From: Adineta ricciae
Taxonomy: Eukaryota > Rotifera > Eurotatoria > Adinetida > Adinetidae
Direction: 5' to 3'
Assembly: GCA_905250025.1 (NCBI GenBank)
Contig: CAJNOJ010000362.1
Location: 1 to 64,000 of the forward strand
DNA length: 64,000 bases
Both the position numbers and the translations under genes were made by a program. Positions 56,246 to 64,000 of this stretch are shown here, in pieces (within the stretch, counting starts at the first letter, position 1; every line of letters begins with the position of its first letter). The notes beneath the pieces were generated by a model that ran no database searches, was not told the DNA's origin, and worked only from the letters and a program-made list of their open reading frames with translations.

Positions 56246-56266
56246 AAACAAGTGGCCAGTGCACCA
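56246..56266 (-). promoter_or_regulatory. gypsy primer-binding site
   Basis: Minus-strand TGGTGCACTGGCCACTTGTT begins one base after the LTR end (CTATCA). The TGG start and the position fit a tRNA 3'-end complement. I could not assign the tRNA. Confidence 0.5.
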
Positions 56267-56267
56267 A

Positions 56268-56458
56268 TGATAGAAGGCAATATCTACTTAGTGTTCAGCG
56301 GTAGAATAATGACTTTATCAAGATTTGTTTATTCATATTCAATCGAATCTTTATTATGAAAAGACCAGGTTTATATATAAGATTCAAAGGGAAAAAGAAC
56401 ATGACACATATATCATGGATAAAACAGATGACATCATGTGATAACATCTGATCTCATG
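56268..56458 (-). mobile_element. gypsy 5' LTR, 3' part only
   Basis: Ends in CTATCA before the primer-binding site. It contains a TATA box (TTATATATAAAC on the minus strand, about 56382-56371) and AATAAA sites (about 56356 and 56335). The start is lost in the join at 56459. It does not overlap in sequence with the 106-bp 3' LTR piece, which is the beginning of an LTR, so the full LTR is at least about 300 bp. Confidence 0.6.
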
Positions 56459-56459
56459 N

Positions 56460-59400
56460 TCCCACGAGTCATTATCTACCCAATACAACGATTTCAACGA
56501 TTGTTGACAGATTGATGCTTGAAGATTGGAATTCGACTTCATCATATGAAAAATTCTATGAATCTTGTGCACCAATATATTGTTCTTATTCAGAAAGTAT
56601 TCGCAAACACACTTTCCTTGGAATAATGATGATATTAGTGTCAATGATTGGTGGAATTGTTTTATCCTTACGTATTTTAACACCTTATCTCGTCAAATTC
56701 ACCTTAAGAGTCTTGAGAATATTGGAGACAAAACCAAATCAAACACAACAAAGTAATCATTATGTATATGAAAACATAACGTCTACTCTATTTCTACTCT
56801 TAGTTCAACAGAATCGTGTCAATCGATTAAAGGCATTAATACAGAATCTAATTAAGCTTTTACGTACTACATTAATTGAATTAAACATATTTTCATCAAG
56901 AGATTTCGTGAGTAATATTGATCGAATGTTAGCAAAAATTTATGGCCGATGGGCAACTCGTCTTTATATCGTCCTATTCATTAGCAGTTTAATTATTTTG
57001 ATTTTCTATACAATCATTCAACCATATTCTTCACAAACAAGTTTTAAACAACCATCTTTTATGTATTATACTCAATTGAAAGGAATGTATGGTGATAAAT
57101 TCAAATGTTCATGCTCAAGAATTGCATCAACGTATAATCAATTTGTTCAAATCGAACCAATCTTTCATCCAGTAAGGAACAAAAAAGGATATTTGTTCAA
57201 TGGATAAATACTTCTATTGTTATTTACAGATTTGTTTAAGTAAATTTGTTTCGAAAGAATGGCGAGATAATCTAACAGATGGTCTCATTCCTAATCTGAC
57301 TATATATGAACAAAGAGATTATCGTCGATTTCTTTCTGCTCATTTGCAATACCTTCAAGGTTTATGTCAACTTTCTAAACGAACAGTAAATAATTTTATA
57401 AATGAATTTTTAACATCATTATTAGTCACTGTTGAACTTCTCTCGGAGCATAATTTTGATCATCACTTGAATATATCAATCGAACAAAGTAAATTAAAAG
57501 CACCTGCGCTATTTTCTCGTCTTCTTTTCTTTACTCAAAGTATTATACATGGAAATGCTCTTATATCAACTTATGGAACGAATTTCAAATATATCAACAT
57601 CATAGATGGTTCTGCACAAACTCGTGCACCTACAGAAGCATTAATCTATGACGATAATTGTTCGTGTGGTTTGTCTCCAAAATGTACAACTCAAGCAGTT
57701 TTCATTGAAACAAATACATCAGAAAATGTTTCTGTTAATGGTATGAGAATTGGTTGTACACCAAGTGAATCACTTCTTGCTTCAACTCTTGAGTGTTTCT
57801 ATGATCAATTATGTATTAATCTTATTCAACAGTATACTAATTATCCCAACTCTTCAACGCCTCTCCCAACAAACTCAAGTCGTTTTTCCCAAAATACAAC
57901 AGTCGATGAACTTCAACGTCGTTTATTCATTGAACGATGGTCAACACATAAGAATTATTCATCGTATTATGATCAATGTTCGCCATTATCATGCTCGTAT
58001 ACAACTATTGAAAAATTTAATATTTTTAATATATTCACTCTTATACTTGGTCTACATGGTGGTTTGACAATGGTTCTCCGATGGATCTGTCCAAAGTTTA
58101 TTCAAATTGGGCTAAAGATCTATCATTATCGAAAAAGACGAACGGTTACTGTTCATCCTACGAATTCAACGGTGCAACATACTACTTGGAATTGTGCCAA
58201 TGAACCAACGAATATAACAAACCGGTAAGTCAATTACGTATATTATTTCTTTTAATCTATATACATATACAAAGAGTTTTTTTGTTTAGAAATAATGTTA
58301 TAACACATACTCGCTCGATGTCCAAGATCGTATTTATCATTATGCTACTACTAAGTACTTTAATAGGAATTATTACTTTTTCAATATATTATATTCGACA
58401 AGGTAAGAGTCAAATTAAATAGCGTTTCATTTGTTTTTCTCTGATCGATTTTACAGAGAATATACCAATCAGTAATACTTCAAATACGTCGCTAAGTACA
58501 ACAATGTCAACATATTCAAGCACACTAATATCTTTCGAGCCACTATGTCAATTGAAAGTTCAACGATTAGCACTTAATCCACTATGCACATGTATGATTT
58601 CTGGTCCATATTTGATTGCTGATCTAAATGATGACAATCAAGTTGACTTCATCTTTTCCTGTGATGGGAATTCGACGGTCAATGTACTTTTCGCGAATTC
58701 TAATTGCTCGTCTCAGATATACATACCGACTTTGATATCTATAACTATAACTCAGATTTATGTTAATGATATGAACAACGATGAACAAGCCGATATCATT
58801 CTAGTAAATAATAATATGTACAGCACATCTATCTATATTTTATTTGGTAATAACGGTGAGCCGTTTCAATGGCAAGATTGGAAAATATTATTTTTGGCTG
58901 AACCCACAGTTGATCTTAGTATAATTGATCTTAATAATGATAATACATTGGATGTGATTGGCGTGGGTGAAAAAGGCGATAAAATTTATTTCTATTTTGG
59001 AAATGGTGCTGGAACGTTCACGACACAGATTTTAACATTATTTTCAGAATTTATTATTGACCCGAAACAATTGATTGTTGTTGATTTTGATAATGATACT
59101 TGTTTAGATATAGCTGTATTAGATGGCAGATCTTTTCATATGCATGTGTTCTTTGGTAATACTAATGGAAGTTTTCAATTACAGAAACAGATTTTTACTG
59201 GATTTTTTAAAACATTATTTCGATTGGTTACTGGTGATTTTGATGGTGATCATCAATCAGATGTCGTTTTTCTTCACAGTTGGAAAGATACCATTTCCAT
59301 TTTATATCAATATAAGAATGGAACGTTTCATTTTAATGAGCAAATTGTTATCGAAACAGCAGTTTTATCATTAAATTCAGAATCTATCGCTCTACATGAT

Positions 59401-59868
59401 CTAAATAACGATAATAATTTAGACATTATTATTGGTTCACCTTCATCAAATGAAATCTATGGTCTAATGGGAAATGGAAAAGGAAAATTTCATGTACAAA
59501 TTCTATATNATACCATTTCCATTTTATATCAATATAAGAATGGAACGTTTCATTTTAATGAGCAAATTGTTATCGAAACAGCAGTTTTATCATTAAATTC
59601 AGAATCTATCGCTCTACATGATCTAAATAACGATAATCATTTAGACATTATTATTGGTTCACCTTCATCAAATGAAATCTATGGTCTAATGGGAAATGGA
59701 AAAGGAGAATTTCATGCACAAATTCTATATCCGAATAAACTCGATGATTCTTCAAATAACATCAATGTTGACACTTGTCAAAATATTATTAATGCGAATG
59801 CTGTGTCTAATATGTTATATATTCTTTTAAAACCGTGTCAATGTCTAACAGATCAGATCGCGTCTTAA
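56460..59868 (+). CDS. multi-module membrane protein with FG-GAP repeats, 3' part
   Basis: Open from the join. Exons about 56461-57171, 57230-58224, 58290-58402 and 58457-59868. The first codons (LPNTTISTIVDRLMLEDWN) match the end of an ectodomain module, followed by CAPIYCSYSES and a helix. A complete further module follows (helix LYIVLFISSLIILIFYTII, CSCSRIASTYNQF, ICLSKFVSKEWRDNL, TPSESLLASTLECFYDQLC, YYDQCSPLSCSYTT, helix). After a final membrane helix (IVFIIMLLLSTLIGIITF) come about six FG-GAP/VCBS repeats (ADLNDDNQVDFIF, IDLNNDNTLDVIGV, VDFDNDTCLDIAVLDG, TGDFDGDHQSDVVFL). This is probably the continuation of the B' gene upstream of the gypsy insertion. Part of the last repeats is duplicated across the join at 59509. 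Confidence 0.75.
59288..59730. repeat. duplicated contig edge across join 59509
   Basis: 59288-59508 and 59510-59730 are the same 221 bp with a few mismatches, separated by the single n. The last FG-GAP blade appears twice because of this, so the true protein is about 74 residues shorter than a direct reading. Confidence 0.85.
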
Positions 59869-59984
59869 ATCCTATGCTTTGATTTGTTTTGCATTATCAC
59901 TCGTCATATCGGTATTTCTATAGAGTCCAAAAATACTTATACTTATTCCTTTGCTAATTGTCACTTTCAGTTCATTTATTTTCT

Positions 59985-61131
59985 TTAATGGCCAATCTTT
60001 TCGCCACCGGTGATTAAAACTTTGCCCGAATGAAGCAGAGTAGCAGCGTGCGAAGCACGCGGGATGGATAGTTTTCCAGTAGGTTTCCATGTACCCGTAG
60101 ATGGGTCGTAGAGTTCTGATGTATCGCGATAGCCAGCACCTCCGTAACCAGCAGTAGCGAGAATTTGATTTGAATCGAGTAGAGTTGTAGTATGAGAAGA
60201 TCGTGATTCCGTCATACCACTTGTATTACTCCATTTGCCAGTGGATGGATCATATATCTCACAATTAGATATAAAATTGTCATCGTTTACGCCACCACTA
60301 ACTAGAACGTTGCCGGAACTGAGTAGAACTGATGAATGACGTGCACGGGGAACCGATAAATTGGACGTTGGATGCCATTCGTTCATTTTTGAATTATATA
60401 GTTCCGAGCTAGGCGAATATCGAGCTGACTGAACGCCACCTGTGAGAAGAACTTCGCCTGAATTTAGTAATGTTGCAACTGAATTGTAACGTGATACTTC
60501 TACCATTCTTGCAAGAGAAGTCCAAAGGCCTGTAGATGGATCATAGACTTCCGAAAAAGCACCATCACTAGCAACAAGTACTTTGCCCGACGGGAGTAAA
60601 GTTGCCGTGTGAGAAGAACGTGGTATCGTTAAATTTCCAGTAAAACTCCATTTGTCCGTATTCGGATCGTATAGTTCACAAGTAGCGAGAGCATTCTTTT
60701 CGAAAGTCACGCCGCCGACGACAAGAACGTGGCCAGAATTGAGTAAAGTGACTGTATGAAAAGATCGGGGCACTGCCATACTTCCAGCACTGGACCATTG
60801 ACCCGTTAATGGATCATAGATTTCAGAATGATTTGTATAACCAGTTAAACCTTCGCCGCCAGTGACAAGAACTTTACCGGATTTCAGCACGGTTGCAGCA
60901 TGTTGTTCCCGTCCTTGTGCTAAACTTCCCGTAACACTCCAGGTACCTGACGATGGATCATATATTTCCGATATGGCAATGATATTGGCAGAACGATCAC
61001 CAGTATTCAATCGTGTTCGATATAAACGATTTGAAGAATAAATATTCGATTCAGCTCCATTGAAGAAGATACTAAATCGAGATGAACGTGATTTTCATTA
61101 TCCTTCTCACTTCTTTTGAATGCAAGTACTC
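59985..61131 (-). CDS. kelch-repeat beta-propeller protein, 3' exon
   Basis: From about 61010 to 59985 the frame has seven repeats of about 48 residues with the pattern SEIYDP..G.WS.TG.L...R..H.ATLL.SGKVLVTGG. This is a kelch/galactose-oxidase-type propeller of the kind many rotifer proteins carry outside a membrane or signal segment. The final ORF ends at the minus-strand stop near 59985. Upstream, the frame stays open past the first ATG (61010) to about 61090, so the ATG is not necessarily the start. The upstream exons are expected at 61.8-62.3 kb or its near copy at 63.1-63.8 kb. Extracellular interaction role inferred. Confidence 0.75.
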
Positions 61132-61353
61132 NGTCCTTGTGCTAAACTTCCCGTAACACTCCAGGTACCTGACGATGGATCATATATTTCCGATATGGCA
61201 ATGATATTGGCAGAACGATCACCAGTATTCAATCGTGTTCGATATAAACGATTTGAAGAATAAATATTCGATTCAGCTCCATTGAAGAAGATACTAAATC
61301 GAGATGAACGTGATTTTCATTATCCTTCTCACTTCTTTTGAATGCAAGTACTC
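60911..61353. repeat. duplicated contig edge across join 61132
   Basis: 60911-61131 and 61133-61353 repeat the same 221 bp (the kelch exon start). The overlap length is the same as at joins 59509 and 63814. Confidence 0.85.
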
Positions 61354-61515
61354 ACATTGATATTATTATAAAGCATGGAACAAGATGAGTTATCGGTGTC
61401 ATTGAAAAGCAAAATTTTATCGAAAGAAAAAAATGTATTTCAAGCCTTTTAACCATGATACAAGCAAAAAACACACACCATATTTCAAATTTCTCACTAT
61501 GACGACACACAGTTT

Positions 61516-61545
61516 CTTTTCTTTTCTTTTCTTTTCTTTTCTTTT
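61516..61545. repeat. (TTTTC)n microsatellite
   Basis: Six perfect pentanucleotide units in the noncoding part between kelch exons. The other haplotype piece has only a T-rich run at the same place (about 62862-62876). Confidence 0.85.
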
Positions 61546-61773
61546 GACCTTGAAATCCACACACTCAGAGCCTTAGTATATAAAGGTAATGAAAATAAAA
61601 AACGCGAACAAGTTCAATGCTAATGATTTCGAATTCGTCGATAGTATTGAGCATTTGCTTGGCGGAATCGATGCTGTTTCATTACTTGCTGGTTCTATAA
61701 TAAATGAAAATGCTTGCCGGATATTCTTCAAAAGATTTCTTACCTGGAGTTGTCGTTGATGAAGAGATCAAAT

Positions 61774-62274
61774 CTAAAGAGAGAAGAAAAAATAAAAGAA
61801 AGTGTAAACATGGACAACGAAGAAAAATGACACACCGATTGGATCCGATGTTGATGTTGTTGTCGTCGTTATTGATGTTGACGTAATCAAACCAAGTTCA
61901 ACATTTGACTTCTGAGTCAAATTATTTCGTAAATACTTTAGAAACTTTGTACCCGTGTACAAGACCGAGGATGTATCTAACTGATTGTTTACTAAAGTGT
62001 CTACTATCATTCTTACGGTCGCATCCGAAACTTCCGCTGTCGCTGATGGTAGTAACGAAACTTTAACTAATGTTATCATCTTTTGTTGTATTTCATCATA
62101 GTAGGCTTGGAGGGAAAGGTACATAATTCTTGTTGGATCAACTTGAGCAGCTTTAGCTAAATCAAATATGATTGTTGTTTTGAAATAGTCACCGAGAGAA
62201 GAGGACGAATCATATGGGATGTCCAAATAGAGCTCTGCGGGTTGAATATAATCTTTATAAGGTGTTTTAAACAA
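61774..62274 (-). CDS. kelch protein upstream exon (piece 1)
   Basis: An open frame encoding an unrecognised ectodomain (YIQPAELYLDIPYDSSSSLG, FDLAKAAQVDPTRIMYL, VSDATVRMIVDTLVNNQLD) that ends in a Thr/Ser-rich linker (SITTTTTSTSDPIG). A donor-like GTGTGTCA directly follows DPIG at about 61844. The mixed alpha/beta pattern with PxRI.YLxLQAYY and a Thr-rich linker is reminiscent of SEA-like mucin domains, but I do not claim it. It precedes the kelch exon on the same strand. The ATG is internal; the frame continues upstream to the join at 62386. Confidence 0.55.
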   Translation of the reverse strand: MFKTPYKDYIQPAELYLDIPYDSSSSLGDYFKTTIIFDLAKAAQVDPTRIMYLSLQAYYDEIQQKMITLVKVSLLPSATAEVSDATVRMIVDTLVNNQLDTSSVLYTGTKFLKYLRNNLTQKSNVELGLITSTSITTTTTSTSDPIGVSFFFVVHVYTFFYFFFSL

Positions 62275-62386
62275 ACATCCTGAGACTAATTCTGTAACCT
62301 GTGTATCAAATAATGACGGTGTTTCGTAATGTACTGGTATATAATGTGAAATAAATGAGTTGATACTATCGCCGAAAGTGATATCN

Positions 62387-63813
62387 ATAGATTTCAGAAT
62401 GATTTGTATAACCAGTTAAACCTTCGCCGCCAGTGACAAGAACTTTACCGGATTTTAGTACAGTTGCAGCGTGTTGTTCACGTCCTTGTGCTAAACTTCC
62501 CGTAACACTCCAGGTACCTGACGATGGATCATATATTTCCGATATGGCAATGATATTGGCAGAACGATCACCAGTATTCAATCGTGTTCGATATAAACGA
62601 TTGGAAGAATAAATATTCGATTCAGCTCCATTGAAGAAGATACTAAATCGAGATGAACGTGATTTTCATTATTCTTCTCGCTTCTTTTGAATGCAAGTAC
62701 TCACATTGATATTATTATAAAGCATGGAACAAGATGAGTTATCGGTGTCATTGAAAAGTAAAATTTTAGCGAAAGGAAAAAAATGTATTTCAAGCCTTTT
62801 AACCATGATGCAAGGAAAAAACACGTCATATTTCAAATTTCTCATGATGATGACACGCAGTTTATTTCTTTTTTTTGACCTTGAAATCCATGCACTCAGA
62901 GCCTTAGTATATAAAGGTAATGAAAATAGAAAACGCGAACAAGTTCAGTGTTGATGATTTCGAATTCGTCGATAGTACTGAGCATTTGCTTGATGGGATC
63001 GATGCTGTTTCATTACTTGCTGGTTCTATAATGAATGAAAATGTTTGCCGGATATTCTTCCAAAGATTTCTTACCTGGACTTGTCGTTGATGAAAAGACC
63101 AAATCTAAAGAGAGAAGAAAGAATGAAAGTGCGAACATGGATAACGAAGAAAAATGACACACCGATTGGATCTGATGCTGTTGTTGTTGTTGTTGTCGTC
63201 GTTATTGATGTTGACGTAAGCAAACCAAGTTCAACATTTGACTTCTGAGTCAAATTATTTCGTAAATACTTTAGAAACTTTGTACTCGTGTACAAGACCG
63301 AGGATGTATCCAACTGATTGTTTACTAAAGTGTCTACCATCATTCTTACGGTCGCATCCGAAACTTCTGCTGTCGCTGATGGTAGTAACGAAACTTTAAC
63401 TAATGTTATCGTCTTTTGTTGTATTACATCATAGTAGGCTTGGAGGAAAAGGTACATAATTCTTGTTGGATCAACTTGAGCAGCTTTAGCTACATCAAAT
63501 ATGATTGTTGTTTTGAAATAGTCACCGAGAGAAGAGGACGAATCATATGGGATGTCCAAATAGAGCTCTGCGGGTTGAATATAATCATTATGAGGTGTTT
63601 TAAACAAACATCCTGAGACTAATTCTGTAACCTGTGTATCAAATAATGACGGTGTTTCGTAATGTACTGGTATATAATGTGAAATAAATGAGTTGATACT
63701 ATCGCCGAAAGTGATATCAAAAGTCACCAACGTTTTGCGTATACCAAATTGAACATGATATTGTGATAGATGCTCAGTACTGCATGCATCCGACGGGTAA
63801 GACCAATGATATA
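62387..63813. repeat. kelch 5' region, haplotype piece 2
   Basis: Starts with 94 further bases of the kelch exon (matching 60816 onward), then follows the same order as piece 1 and extends further upstream. Divergence from piece 1 is a few percent by eye. Confidence 0.75.
63071..63813 (-). CDS. kelch protein upstream exon (piece 2)
   Basis: The same domain as 61774-62274 with a longer N-terminal side (HVQFGIRKTLVTFDITFGDS, then SHYIPVHYETPSLFDTQVTE). Substitutions from piece 1 are few and mostly conservative (FDVAKAAQ for FDLAKAAQ, TVRMMVDT for TVRMIVDT). The Thr linker is longer by two residues. The frame is open to the join at 63814. Probably the allele of piece 1. Confidence 0.55.
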
Positions 63814-64000
63814 NAGGTGTTTTAAACAAACATCCTGAGACTAATTCTGTAACCTGTGTATCAAATAATGACGGTGTTTCGTAATGTACTGGTATATAAT
63901 GTGAAATAAATGAGTTGATACTATCGCCGAAAGTGATATCAAAAGTCACCAACGTTTTGCGTATACCAAATTGAACATGATATTGTGATAGATGCTCAGT
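63593..64000. repeat. duplicated contig edge across join 63814
   Basis: 63593-63813 (221 bp) is repeated from 63815 to the end of the window; no mismatch was noticed. Same overlap length as at joins 59509 and 61132. Confidence 0.85.

Larger units (their letters stand above)
51444..56458 (-). mobile_element. Ty3/gypsy LTR retrotransposon, antisense
   Basis: Order on the minus strand: partial 5' LTR (56458-56268), primer-binding site, gag (56092-55304), pol (protease, reverse transcriptase, RNase H, integrase), polypurine tract, partial 3' LTR (51549-51444). Integrase after RNase H defines the gypsy order. Both LTRs are cut by contig joins. gag and pol are intact apart from the designed frame change, so the copy looks young. 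It lies within the multi-module membrane gene. Confidence 0.9.
61133..62385. repeat. kelch 5' region, haplotype piece 1
   Basis: Collinear with 62480-63718 of the next piece, with scattered substitutions and a different pentanucleotide run: (TTTTC)n at 61516-61545 here, a short T run there. These look like two alleles placed in tandem by the assembly. Confidence 0.75.

Noticed and set aside
51444..56458. The idea that the two gypsy LTRs are unrelated, making the element chimeric
   Set aside because: The pieces are opposite ends of an LTR, each truncated at a join, so no mismatch is actually shown.
1..64000. tRNA, rRNA, CRISPR arrays, bacterial operons or ribosome-binding sites
   Set aside because: None was recognised. 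The gene structures with short spliceosomal introns are eukaryotic throughout; a covariance-model search would be needed to exclude tRNAs.

Overview
The window is eukaryotic and most likely from a bdelloid rotifer. The reasons are: compact AT-rich DNA; short GT-AG introns (mostly about 37 to 67 bp); an accessory gene set typical of that group (an arginine ADP-ribosyltransferase beside a NACHT-HEAT protein, LRR, NHL, FG-GAP and kelch proteins, large multi-module membrane proteins); and long collinear blocks present twice with a few percent divergence. This is an inference from gene content. No rRNA or mitochondrial marker is present to fix the species.

Layout. 1-889: 3' end of an LRR gene built of 84-nt exons. 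1345-2377: NHL-repeat protein, broken at a gap. About 2.6-4.9 kb: decayed polycystin-1-like gene. 4.65-10.07 kb (block A): Hsp70-like protein with a C-terminal SAM domain, an unrecognised 319-aa protein, a receptor relic, and the C-terminal stump of a NACHT-HEAT gene. 10.07-22.6 kb: a stretch bounded by inverted copies of a repeat (called R here), with transposase relics, a GPCR, an FG-GAP relic, a broken spliced gene and a UDP-glucuronosyltransferase. 22.4-30.16 kb (block B): STEAP-like reductase, small secreted Cys-rich peptide, DUF3431-like protein and a multi-module membrane protein cut by an LTR element. 30.35-36.26 kb: block A', followed by a full NACHT-HEAT gene and an ART gene that may be one transcription unit. 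41.07-46.27 kb: two head-to-head palindromes centred in R. 43.94-51.44 kb: block B'. 51.44-56.46 kb: an antisense Ty3/gypsy element with a recognisable -1 frameshift signal. 56.46-59.87 kb: 3' part of the same multi-module membrane gene, ending in FG-GAP repeats. 59.9-64 kb: a kelch-repeat protein whose 5' part appears in several near-identical pieces.

Nine single 'n' positions (2378, 30353, 41616, 51443, 56459, 59509, 61132, 62386, 63814) mark contig joins. Several have the same sequence on both sides, so part of the apparent tandem duplication near 2.1-2.6, 59.3-59.7 and 60.8-64 kb is probably haplotype or contig overlap, not biology. Both palindromes also abut a join, and both partial LTRs of the gypsy element end at joins.

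The A/A' and B/B' pairs look like two homologous copies of one locus (alleles or close homeologues) placed in one scaffold. They differ by a 4.8-kb microhomology-flanked deletion that removes most of the NACHT-HEAT gene and all of the ART gene. They also differ in the state of the R-flanked 12-kb interval, whose flanking repeats look reciprocally recombinant in the second copy.
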